Below are positions 37,145 to 44,219 of a DNA stretch of 64,000 nucleotides, piece by piece (position 1 is the stretch's first letter; each line of letters begins with the position of its first letter). Below the pieces are notes generated by a model. It was not told the origin of the DNA, did not search any database, and worked only from the letters and a program-made list of their open reading frames with translations. A program made the translations under genes and the position numbers. The DNA is from Aminobacter anthyllidis (lineage in GTDB: Bacteria; Pseudomonadota; Alphaproteobacteria; Rhizobiales; Rhizobiaceae): assembly GCF_018555685.1 (NCBI RefSeq), contig NZ_JAFLWW010000004.1, positions 310,001-374,000 of the forward strand, given 5' to 3'.

Positions 37145-38068
37145 CTAGAGAACAGAGACCAAGTTGGCCGGCATCGGGCCGGCAAAACGCTCGATACGGT
37201 TCATGCCGAGGATTTCATGCAGCGGGGTCTCGTCGCTCACCCGGCGGAACATGCCGGGCGACATCCAGCGCGCAAGGCCGTCGACATTGGGCGCGCCACG
37301 GCCTGAGCGAACATCGTCGATCCACAGCGTGCGTGTTTCGAGCGAGATACGGGTCAGGCCGGTCGAATTCGGCACGCCGGCATGGGCGTGAGCGCTGGAA
37401 AACGCGATGATTTCGCCCGGTGCTATGACCACAGGCGTCGCGTCGCTGACCTCCAGCTCCTCGGTCAGGTGAGGTATAGCCGCATCGGCATCGACGGCGT
37501 TGCGTCCACCTGATTTCGATCGCTCCAGAAGTGCGGAAAGGTCGAAGTCGGCGCTGGTGTTTGCGACCGGACGATCCCAAAGCGAGGGGTAGATCGCAAA
37601 GGTCCGCCCTTCATCGATGTCGTAGACCGGCGCCCACCAGTTGGTCTGGGCATAGAGGTTGGAGCCCCAGGTGTCGCGGTGGAAGGCGATGGTTGCGGTG
37701 GTGCGGGCACGCGGCACGACGGTGCCTGGATCCTGGTGCGGCTGGAACCTGAGGTAGAGCGCGTCGCGGGCGAGCCCTTGCGCGTCCAGGCCGCAGGCCT
37801 CAAAGACATTTCGCCACAACAGCCTTACCTCGGGTGAACGGGCGAAGTCACGTTGGCGCTGCGCAAAGCTTTCCGTCTGCTCTTGATGCGACAGGTGGCG
37901 ATGGATCTCTGTCGGTGCGAAGGGCGCGAACGCATCTTCCAGGAAAGCCTGGGTGAAGCTGACGAGCTCGCGCATCGGCACAAGTGCTCCGAAACGCAGG
38001 ACGTCGCCGGCATAGATCCGGTCATGAAACATGCGCTGGCCGAGCGTCTGGGTGACGTTGCTGTACAT
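37145..38068 (-). CDS. Putative Fe(II)/2-oxoglutarate-type oxygenase, unknown substrate
   Basis: A 307-residue protein I cannot assign to a characterised enzyme. A possible metal site is HRDT in TATIAFHRDTWGSNLYAQ, an HxD-like pair with one residue between, together with a downstream His in FSSAHAHAGVPNSTGLTRISLETRTLW. The Arg 9-10 residues later could hold 2-oxoglutarate. That spacing is the facial-triad layout of phytanoyl-type oxygenases. No signal peptide is present. ATG 38068 (MYSNVTQ) has GGAA upstream; the open frame extends 12 codons further. It is the last gene after the cydAB-type operon but separated from it. Confidence 0.6.
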   Translation of the reverse strand: MYSNVTQTLGQRMFHDRIYAGDVLRFGALVPMRELVSFTQAFLEDAFAPFAPTEIHRHLSHQEQTESFAQRQRDFARSPEVRLLWRNVFEACGLDAQGLARDALYLRFQPHQDPGTVVPRARTTATIAFHRDTWGSNLYAQTNWWAPVYDIDEGRTFAIYPSLWDRPVANTSADFDLSALLERSKSGGRNAVDADAAIPHLTEELEVSDATPVVIAPGEIIAFSSAHAHAGVPNSTGLTRISLETRTLWIDDVRSGRGAPNVDGLARWMSPGMFRRVSDETPLHEILGMNRIERFAGPMPANLVSVL

Positions 38069-38084
38069 CAGATCATTCCACAAT

Positions 38085-38228
38085 TCACACGGTGAGGCCG
38101 GCAAAATTCATCAGCAAGCGGAAGAGATAGGCCACCGCGCCCAGCCCCAGAACGCTGACTGTCCAGATGAGGACCAGCCAGCCGATCCGCTTCGGCCACG
38201 AAACCGGCGCTTGGGAAGGGGCCGCCAT
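38085..38228 (-). CDS. Small membrane protein, DUF2474 family (CydX-like accessory subunit)
   Basis: A 47-residue protein too short for usual gene calls. It has a short polar head, WPKRIGWLVLIWTVSVLGLGAVAYLFRLLM as one membrane helix and a GLTV end. This is the DUF2474 pattern, whose genes accompany cyanide-insensitive bd oxidases, where it probably acts like CydX in stability. Its ATG overlaps the stop of the subunit II gene (TGATG, 38226-38230), which strongly supports translation. Confidence 0.85.
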   Translation of the reverse strand: MAAPSQAPVSWPKRIGWLVLIWTVSVLGLGAVAYLFRLLMNFAGLTV

Positions 38229-39235
38229 CAGTGGTAGCCCTCGCCTGCCTTCACCTTGCCGCGGAACACGTAATAGGACCACGCAGTGTAGCCGAGGATG
38301 AAGGGGATGATGAACAGCGCGCCGACAAGCGCGAAGCCCATGCTCTGTGGTGGGGAGGCAGCCTCGCGGATAGTGATGTCAGGCGGGATGATGTTCGGCC
38401 ACAGGCTGATGCCAAGCCCGCTATAGCCGAGGAACAGCACAAACAGCGCCAGGATGAACGGCCCGGCATGCGGTGCGCCCTGCAGGCTGCGCAGGATCAG
38501 CCAGGTGGCGACAAGCACGAGAATGGGCACCGGGGAGAAGAACGCGATGTTGGGGAAGCTGAACCAGCGTTCGGCAATGTCGGGGTGGGCGAGCGGCGTC
38601 CACAGGCTGACAATGCCAATGACAGCAAGCAAGGCTATGGTTATCGGCCGCGCGAGCGATACCATGCGGTCATACAGCACGCCTTCGGTCTTGATGATCA
38701 GCCATGTGCTGCCGAGAAGTGCGTAGGCGACGATCAGACCGAAGCCGGTGAACAGGCTGAAGGGCGTGATCCAGTCGAGCGCTCCACCGGCATAGGCGTT
38801 GTTTTCGACCTTGAAGCCGTCGAGGAAGGCACCGAGCGAAACGCCCTGGAAGAAGGTGGCGACGTAGGAGCCGCCGGCAAAGGCCTTGTCCCAGAATGCC
38901 CTGTGATGCTGGTCGGCCTTGAAGCGGAACTCGAAGGCAACCCCGCGCCAGATCAGCCCAAGCAGCATCAGTACCAGCGGCAGATAGAGCGCGCTGAGGA
39001 TGACGGCATAGGCAAGCGGGAAGGCGGCCATTAGGGCAGCGCCACCGAGCACGAGCCAGGTCTCGTTGCCGTCCCAGACCGGGGCGACGGTGTTGACCAT
39101 GGTGTCGCGCTGCTCGCGATCGCGAACGAAGGGGAACAGGATACCGATGCCGAGATCGAACCCGTCCATGATGACATACATCATCAGGCCAAAGGCGATG
39201 ATGATGGCCCAGACAACTGGAAGATCGATGCCCAT
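38228..39235 (-). CDS. cydB: Cytochrome bd-type (cyanide-insensitive) quinol oxidase subunit II
   Basis: A 335-residue membrane protein with about eight or nine helices. The CydB opening MYVIMDGFDLGIGILFPF, then VAPVWDGNETWLVLGGAALMAAFPLAYA and AFEFRFKA are all conserved. It is the partner of subunit I and part of a proton-non-pumping terminal oxidase for low oxygen or inhibitor stress. ATG 39235 is used; the gene starts 4 bases after the subunit I stop. Linkage to a DUF2474 gene is typical of the CioAB subgroup. Confidence 0.95.
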   Translation of the reverse strand: MGIDLPVVWAIIIAFGLMMYVIMDGFDLGIGILFPFVRDREQRDTMVNTVAPVWDGNETWLVLGGAALMAAFPLAYAVILSALYLPLVLMLLGLIWRGVAFEFRFKADQHHRAFWDKAFAGGSYVATFFQGVSLGAFLDGFKVENNAYAGGALDWITPFSLFTGFGLIVAYALLGSTWLIIKTEGVLYDRMVSLARPITIALLAVIGIVSLWTPLAHPDIAERWFSFPNIAFFSPVPILVLVATWLILRSLQGAPHAGPFILALFVLFLGYSGLGISLWPNIIPPDITIREAASPPQSMGFALVGALFIIPFILGYTAWSYYVFRGKVKAGEGYH

Positions 39236-39239
39236 TGGT

Positions 39240-40670
39240 TCAGCCTTTCCTGTCGGCGTGGGTCGGCGCGAACATGTCGATCTGTTCGTGGGCGGCGGAT
39301 AGCGGGCGCGCTGGCCGGCCATGCTGATCGTCCTCGCCCGGATCGTGCTCGTCCACTTCAGGGCCCTTGCCGACAAGCTTGAGCATGTAACTGGTGCCGA
39401 TGCCGAAGACGATGAAATAGACCACGACGAAGACGATAAGCGTGGTGCTCATCGCCAGCACCGAATGGTTCGAAACCGCATCCTTGGTGCGCATGACGCC
39501 GTAGACGATCCATGGCTGGCGGCCGATCTCGGTGGTGTACCAGCCGGCGAGGATGGCGATCAGGCCCGCCGGGCCCATCAATGTGGCGAAGCGCAGGAAC
39601 AGCCTCTTTTCATAGAGTTGTTTGCGCCAGCGCAGCCATAGCCCCCAGGCGCCGAGCAGCAGCATCAGTATGCCGAGTCCGACCATGACCCGGAAGCTCC
39701 AGAATACGACGGTCGAGTTCGGTCGGTCTTCCCTGGCGTATTCCTTGAGGCCCGGGAACTGGCCATCCCAGCTATGGGTCAGGATCAGGCTGCCGAGGCG
39801 CGGAACCTTGACCGCGTAGAGCGTCTCTTCCTTCTCCATGTCGGGCCAGCCGAACAGCGTCAGCGGCACGGCTTCGCCGGGCTTGTTCTCCCAATGGCCT
39901 TCGAGTGCAGCGATCTTGGCGGGCTGGTGCTTCAGCGTGTTGAGGCCGTGCAGGTCGCCGATCAGGATCTGCACCGGCGCCGAAATCAGCACCATCCACA
40001 TCGCCATCGACATCATGGTGCGGACGTGGCGGTTGTCGTTGCCGCGCAGCAGATGCCAGGCACCCGACGCGCCAACGAAAAGAGCGGTCGCCAGATAGGC
40101 GGCGACCGTCATATGCGCCAGGCGATAGGGGAAAGAGGGATTGAATATGACCTCGAACCAGTTCACGGGCACGACGATGCCGTTGATGATCTCGAAGCCC
40201 TGCGGGGTCTGCATCCAACTGTTGGAGGCGAGGATCCAGGTGGCCGAGATCAGTGTGCCGATCGCCACCATGATCGTCGAGAAGAAGTGCAGGCCAGGGC
40301 CGACCCTGTTCCAGCCGAACAGCATGACGCCGAGAAAGCCGGCTTCGAGGAAGAAGGCGGTCAGCACTTCATAGGCCAGCAGCGGGCCGGTGATCGAGCC
40401 TGCAAAGGACGAGAAGTAACTCCAGTTGGTGCCGAATTGGTAGGCCATGACCAGGCCGGAGACCACGCCCATGGCGAAGTTGACAGCAAAGATCTTCGAC
40501 CAGAAATGATAGAGATCGCGATAGACGGTATCGCGCTTCCACAGCCACAGGCCTTCGAGCACTGCGAGGTAACTTGCGAGGCCGATGGTGATGGCGGGAA
40601 AGATGATGTGGAAGGAGATGGTAAAGCCGAACTGTATACGGGCCAGTTCGAGTGCGGTTAGGCCGAACAT
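39240..40670 (-). CDS. cydA: Cytochrome bd-type (cyanide-insensitive) quinol oxidase subunit I
   Basis: A 476-residue haem-bearing subunit. LELARIQFGFTISFHIIFPAITIGLA contains the first haem His. The Q-loop region is short (KHQPAKIAALEGHWENKPGEAVPL...), as in CioA-type enzymes, and the signature GWYTTEIGRQPWIVYG is present. The C-terminal ~35 residues are hydrophilic and Asp/Glu/His-rich. ATG 40670 begins MFGLTALELARIQ, and a good AAGGACC-type sequence lies upstream only weakly. It oxidises quinol and reduces O2 in the cytoplasmic membrane. Confidence 0.95.
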   Translation of the reverse strand: MFGLTALELARIQFGFTISFHIIFPAITIGLASYLAVLEGLWLWKRDTVYRDLYHFWSKIFAVNFAMGVVSGLVMAYQFGTNWSYFSSFAGSITGPLLAYEVLTAFFLEAGFLGVMLFGWNRVGPGLHFFSTIMVAIGTLISATWILASNSWMQTPQGFEIINGIVVPVNWFEVIFNPSFPYRLAHMTVAAYLATALFVGASGAWHLLRGNDNRHVRTMMSMAMWMVLISAPVQILIGDLHGLNTLKHQPAKIAALEGHWENKPGEAVPLTLFGWPDMEKEETLYAVKVPRLGSLILTHSWDGQFPGLKEYAREDRPNSTVVFWSFRVMVGLGILMLLLGAWGLWLRWRKQLYEKRLFLRFATLMGPAGLIAILAGWYTTEIGRQPWIVYGVMRTKDAVSNHSVLAMSTTLIVFVVVYFIVFGIGTSYMLKLVGKGPEVDEHDPGEDDQHGRPARPLSAAHEQIDMFAPTHADRKG

Positions 40671-41031
40671 CAAGGACCTCTCTTGCATGTACAATCGGCT
40701 TGAGCGCGATTGCCGGTCGAAGCGTAATACTCGTCGATCGTCGTCAGGTATTGCTCACGCCTTGCAATAGACCCCCATCTTGATCTGCGCAGCGCGGAAA
40801 GTCGACGCACCCCCGGGGACATTTTGCCCCATGTGGCGGACCCGCACAGGCGACGTTCGCCTTTGCAGATTTCCATACAATGTATCCATTCAATTGCGAA
40901 TTGATCGGAATGTATGTGAATTATATGTATATTGTCCCTTGCCGGCAAGGGTGGAGCGCCCTATGTGTTGAGGCGATGGGACGCCCTGTGGCGCTGCCCG
41001 CGTGCTTGCGACCCGCAAAGAGGAGACGCGC
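40671..41031. promoter_or_regulatory. Divergent promoter region of cydAB and the DUF983 gene
   Basis: No gene is supported in these 361 bases. An AT-rich core (40870-40945) holds the odd palindrome ATACAATGTAT (40875-40885) and TATATGTATATTG, likely promoter elements for one or both sides. I see no clear FNR/Anr box (TTGAT-N4-ATCAA). Confidence 0.4.
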
Positions 41032-41478
41032 ATGTCTCGGTCCAGATATTCAGCGGAGGGGTTCACCCCGACCGACAATCCGATGAAGACAGGCATCCGG
41101 GGGCTTTGCCCGCGCTGCCAGATGGGTCACCTGTTTCAGGGGTTCCTGAAGCTGGCACCACGCTGCGAGGTCTGTGGCCTCGATTATTCCTTTGCCGATC
41201 CCGCTGACGGTCCCGCCTTCTTTGCCATGACTATCGCGGCGGTGCCGGCGCTGGCATTCGGCGCCTGGTTCCAGACGGCCTTCGGCCTGCCGCTGTGGGT
41301 GCACCTGTTCATCACCTTGCCACTGACCGTGCTGAGCTGCATGGCGCTGTTGCGGCCGCTCAAGGGCTGGCTGGTGTGTTCGCAGTTTTTCCACAAGGCG
41401 GAGGAGGGCTCGATCGACTTCGATTGGCATGACAAGGCCAAGGGACAGCAGAAGAACGGCCAAACGCCGGCTGCCTAG
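41032..41478 (+). CDS. DUF983-family membrane protein
   Basis: A 148-residue protein. The N-terminal cytoplasmic part has two Cys pairs, GLCPRCQMG and PRCEVCGLDYS, probably a zinc knuckle. Two membrane helices follow (FFAMTIAAVPALAFGAWF and VHLFITLPLTVLSCMALL) and then a charged tail. This is the DUF983 layout, seen near cytochrome oxidase genes in alphaproteobacteria, but its role is unknown. ATG 41032 follows AAAGAGGAG. It is divergent from the bd-oxidase operon. Confidence 0.85.
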   Translation: MSRSRYSAEGFTPTDNPMKTGIRGLCPRCQMGHLFQGFLKLAPRCEVCGLDYSFADPADGPAFFAMTIAAVPALAFGAWFQTAFGLPLWVHLFITLPLTVLSCMALLRPLKGWLVCSQFFHKAEEGSIDFDWHDKAKGQQKNGQTPAA

Positions 41479-41526
41479 TCGGCGAGAATTGTTTCCCGCG
41501 ATCGCGCTGCGCGCTGGAAACAGCAA

Positions 41527-41557
41527 AAAGCCATGGGCAGGGGCGGCCCATGGCTTT
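41527..41557 (-). terminator. Rho-independent terminator downstream of the DUF1344 gene
   Basis: AAAGCCATGGGC (41527-41538) pairs over 12 bases with GCCCATGGCTTT (41546-41557). On the minus strand the stem is followed by a T run, placing it correctly after the DUF1344 stop at 41599. It may also stop DUF983 transcripts from the other side. Confidence 0.75.
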
Positions 41558-41598
41558 GCGGCAGCTCAAGCTGCCCTGTGGCGGTGGGGAGGTGTCGA

Positions 41599-41835
41599 TC
41601 AGCGCAGGACGCTGGTGACCTTGTCTCCTTCATCGTTGAGCTCGATCGAGACCTTCTCGCCGATCTGGACAGTCGGAAGGGCGACGTCACGTGGTACCGT
41701 GAAGCTGTGGCCGTTCTCGAGGGTGATGACGCGAGATGCGGGGCTGAACTTCATGACCACGCCGTTGTTCGACGATGCCAGGGCGGCGCCCGACATGAAG
41801 GCGAGGGATGCGGCAGCCAGGATGATCTTCTTCAT
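41599..41835 (-). CDS. Small secreted protein, DUF1344 family
   Basis: A 78-residue protein. The signal peptide is MKKIILAAASLAFMSGAALA, and the mature part SSNNGVVMKFSPASRVITLENGHSFTVPRDVALPTVQIGEKVSIELNDEGDKVTSV looks like a compact beta barrel, as in the DUF1344 family. It probably acts in the periplasm, and no biochemical function is known to me. A tandem GAAAC-N4-GAAAC element lies ~100 bp upstream, which suggests control by the two-component system at 44220-47944. Confidence 0.82.
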   Translation of the reverse strand: MKKIILAAASLAFMSGAALASSNNGVVMKFSPASRVITLENGHSFTVPRDVALPTVQIGEKVSIELNDEGDKVTSVLR

Positions 41836-42280
41836 TTGGTAGGTTCCTTTCTTGGGAGGTGACGCCAACATCGGCGACGCCCTATTTCTAGCGACGTCCC
41901 GTTTCGAGCTGTTTTCAGAACCTGGCGATAAGTGTTTCGTTTGTTTCAGTCGCCGGTAGGAAGCGAAACATTACGCTGCTTTTCAGCCAGAAAGGGCAGG
42001 CTTGCTGGAATAGCGGTCGTGCCATTGCAGCCATGCAGGCGCGATGGCCTGTGACCAGGCACAGGCGCAAAACGATTGGATTTGGCGTGGGTTCAATTGG
42101 GTAGGTGACCGTCGGCATGACTGCAGCCAAGCGCAAGGGGCACTCTTGGTTCTGTCGAGCCGACTGCAACGCGATGGGATCGGGAAAGGGATCGGAGAGG
42201 TTTGTCCGTATCCCGCAGCGCCGGCGCGACCCGTCGATCGGCTGGAGACGCAAGCGCACCGACCGGCAAGCGCCGGTCGG
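41836..42280. other. Intergenic region holding one tandem GAAAC element
   Basis: These 445 bases between the DUF1344 gene and the end of the alpha/beta hydrolase contain no supported gene. The part nearest the DUF1344 gene holds the tandem repeat at 41934-41947. The rest looks featureless; open frames on both strands lack ribosome sites and known motifs. Confidence 0.5.
41934..41947 (-). promoter_or_regulatory. Tandem GAAAC-N4-GAAAC element upstream of the DUF1344 gene
   Basis: On the minus strand the sequence is GAAACAAACGAAAC, two half-sites 9 bp apart, ~100 bp before the ATG. The same 21-base context recurs exactly at 43472-43492. Spaced direct repeats are the usual target of OmpR-type regulators. 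Confidence 0.6.
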
Positions 42281-43165
42281 TCAGAGCGAATGGGATAGTG
42301 ACGCTGTTGAACGCCGCGACTTTCGGACGGTACGTACTCCGGCGGCGGCTCGCAAATGTGCGGCAATCATCGGATTGACGATATGTGGATCGGTCAGCAG
42401 CGCCATGTGTCCGGCATCGGGAACGATGGCCAGCCGTGCACCTGGAACAGCCTCGGCCACCATTTCGGTGACGCGCAAGCTCGTGATCGGACTTTCCAGT
42501 GCCATCATAACAAGCGTCGGGCAGACGAGCTCGCGGCAGCGGCTTGCTGGCCAGGTTGCAGCAAGCACCGCGGCAAGATCCCGGCCCAATTGCTCCGCAT
42601 GGAGCTCAAGCTCTTGCCGGAGGCTTTCGCTGCTCCGGCGCCAGGCTCCCGCGCCATGCCAGAAGTCGACATAGGCACGCATGCCGGCTGTCGGGCTGGA
42701 GGCAGTTGCCATTGTCGCCAGTTGGTCGGCCATGCTGGCAAGCTCGATGAACAAGGCCAGATCGGACGGATCGCCGTCACGCAGCAGATGAAACAGTGCT
42801 GGCTCGATCAGCGTCAGGCTTTTCACCAGTTCCGGCCGCAACAGCGCGATTTCCAGCGCCACCGCCGCACCGTGCCCGTGCCCGACAAGATGCATCGGCT
42901 CTGCCATCGAGCCGAGAATGACGCCCGCGACATTGGGGATATCGCGGGACGCTCGCCTGGAAGCATTGCCATAGCCGGGCAGATCAGGCGCGATTACTTG
43001 GTAGCGCCCTCGGAGGTAGTCCGCGGTGCCTTGCCACAGCAAGCTTGTACTCGCGGAGCCGTGCAGTGCGAGCACAGGCGGGGCGAGTAAAGTCTGGCCC
43101 AGCACATGCTGGCAGGCGTTGCCAGGGTCGGACCTCCAGCTGGCATCATTCCACATTGTGTTCAT
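42281..43165 (-). CDS. Alpha/beta hydrolase
   Basis: A 294-residue hydrolase. VLALHGSASTSLLW forms the oxyanion loop and PDLPGYGNA the next turn. LVGHGHGAAVALEIALL is at the nucleophile position, where the second residue of the usual G-x-S-x-G is replaced: GHGHG has His instead of Ser. The catalytic His may be in PDAGHMALLTDP. The missing Ser means this may not be a classical esterase. ATG 43165 overlaps the DUF1127 gene by 20 bases, so the two are co-expressed. Confidence 0.78.
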   Translation of the reverse strand: MNTMWNDASWRSDPGNACQHVLGQTLLAPPVLALHGSASTSLLWQGTADYLRGRYQVIAPDLPGYGNASRRASRDIPNVAGVILGSMAEPMHLVGHGHGAAVALEIALLRPELVKSLTLIEPALFHLLRDGDPSDLALFIELASMADQLATMATASSPTAGMRAYVDFWHGAGAWRRSSESLRQELELHAEQLGRDLAAVLAATWPASRCRELVCPTLVMMALESPITSLRVTEMVAEAVPGARLAIVPDAGHMALLTDPHIVNPMIAAHLRAAAGVRTVRKSRRSTASLSHSL

Positions 43166-43385
43166 GGCCGCGGTTCCGATCAGCCGATGGGTCGCTGACA
43201 AGCGACTGGATTTCGGAACGTGCCACGCCAATGTCCTTGAGCAGGTAATCGTCAAGTTCCGCAAGGTTCCAAACCGCGCGGCGATGGGCGCGACGCAGCC
43301 AGAATGCCCGATGGGCAGCCGCGATCCGCGAAGCCAGCGACGAGACTAGGCCGGCGGCGGGGGATCGGATGGTCAGAGTAGTCAT
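43146..43385 (-). CDS. DUF1127 domain protein
   Basis: A 79-residue basic protein. The C-terminal part RRAHRRAVWNLAELDDYLLKDIGVARSEIQSLV is the DUF1127 motif, an Arg-rich helix followed by LxxLxDxxLxDIGLxR. In rhizobia such small proteins affect RNA turnover and stress or phosphate responses. ATG 43385 starts MTTLTIRSPAAG. It is followed in the same operon by the alpha/beta hydrolase. The tandem GAAAC element lies ~90 bp upstream. Confidence 0.88.
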   Translation of the reverse strand: MTTLTIRSPAAGLVSSLASRIAAAHRAFWLRRAHRRAVWNLAELDDYLLKDIGVARSEIQSLVSDPSADRNRGHEHNVE

Positions 43386-43475
43386 ATCCTGGAACTCCTT
43401 TGAGCTGTGCCGAAGTCGGCGATACTGATCTAGACCTCTCCTGTTTCGGGCATGTTCCCGGCGTCGGGGAGAAGT

Positions 43476-43489
43476 GTTTCGTTTGTTTC
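43476..43489 (-). promoter_or_regulatory. Tandem GAAAC-N4-GAAAC element upstream of the DUF1127 operon
   Basis: The minus strand again reads GAAACAAACGAAAC, 91-104 bp before the DUF1127 ATG, in the same orientation as at the DUF1344 gene. The flanking bases are identical for 21 positions at both places. Confidence 0.6.
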
Positions 43490-43500
43490 AGTGGTGATGT

Positions 43501-43866
43501 TCAGTCGATCTGCGAGTTGCCGCAGGGCGCACGACGGCCGCCCGGACGAGCAGGGCCGCCAATCGCCATCGAGGCAGCTGACGAAAGTCCGATCGAGCCG
43601 TGCCCGCTGTCGAATGTTGAAGACAGCGGCAGGACCCCGAACAGGCGGTGCGACGTGAGCCGCCCCGGTTTCGCGCCCAGCGACGCGCGTGAATAGACGT
43701 GGGTTCGCTGCTTCTTCACGATCCGCGACGATGTTGCGTTCGACGGCTCGGGCCGTGACGACATCATCCCGGCGGGCGGGAACTGAAAGGTGGAAGCGAA
43801 GTCGAAAGCATGCGCCACGCCGAAGGTCGGCAGAACAGCGCAAAAGGCTAGAATGGTCGATCGCAT
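43501..43866 (-). CDS. Putative small secreted protein, unknown function
   Basis: A 121-residue open frame starting MRSTILAFCAVLPTFGVAHAFDF, which reads as a signal peptide with cleavage after AHA. AAGGAG lies 8 bases before the ATG. The mature part is basic and Ser/Pro/Gly-rich, with no motif I recognise and low hydrophobicity. A degenerate tandem GAAAC element lies ~190 bp upstream in the same orientation. The start context favours a real gene, but the composition of the second half is unusual for a folded domain, so it could be a decayed or overcalled frame. Confidence 0.45.
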   Translation of the reverse strand: MRSTILAFCAVLPTFGVAHAFDFASTFQFPPAGMMSSRPEPSNATSSRIVKKQRTHVYSRASLGAKPGRLTSHRLFGVLPLSSTFDSGHGSIGLSSAASMAIGGPARPGGRRAPCGNSQID

Positions 43867-44059
43867 CTCATGTCTCCTTGAGGGACGTTTGAGTTCTCGA
43901 CTTTGCCGGCGCCTTGCCTGTGGAAGGGCGGCCTATCAACATCCCGTGGGTTTTTGATAGACTGGCTGCTTCCGCATGCCGGGAGCCGACCCAAAGAAGT
44001 CGACATGGCGGAAGTTAGCTCAGGCCTGTTTCGGCGCTTTTTCTGAGTTCAGGGAAAAG

Positions 44060-44073
44060 GTTTCGTTTGTTCG
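44060..44073 (-). promoter_or_regulatory. Degenerate tandem GAAAC element
   Basis: The minus strand reads CGAACAAACGAAAC, differing from the two perfect copies only at its first two bases. It faces the gene ending at 43501. Confidence 0.45.
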
Positions 44074-44102
44074 CGCAAATACGCAGAAAAGGCGCTCAGT
44101 CC

Positions 44103-44116
44103 GAAACAATTGAAAC
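44103..44116 (+). promoter_or_regulatory. Tandem GAAAC-N4-GAAAC element upstream of the hybrid kinase gene
   Basis: GAAACAATTGAAAC lies 104-117 bp before the kinase ATG, in the same orientation as the gene. The 9-bp periodicity is identical to the other copies; only two spacer bases differ. Confidence 0.55.
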
Positions 44117-44219
44117 AAAGTGAGTGAGTTTCGACCTCATACCGAAACAGAGGGCTTGTAATCATCCGCCGCGCTCACGCCGCCGTGATGTGGCCGCGCT
44201 CAGGATTGAGGAGACGATC

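Larger units (their letters stand above)
43867..44219. promoter_or_regulatory. Divergent control region upstream of the hybrid kinase gene
   Basis: The 353 bases between the small secreted protein and the kinase contain no supported gene. They hold two tandem repeats: a degenerate copy facing the minus-strand gene (44060-44073) and GAAACAATTGAAAC facing the kinase (44103-44116). A GAGGAG ribosome binding site precedes ATG 44220. Confidence 0.55.

Noticed and set aside
40875-40885. ATACAATGTAT as an FNR/Anr or other named oxygen-control box for cydAB
   Set aside because: It does not match TTGAT-N4-ATCAA and no second copy was found, so no regulator is proposed.
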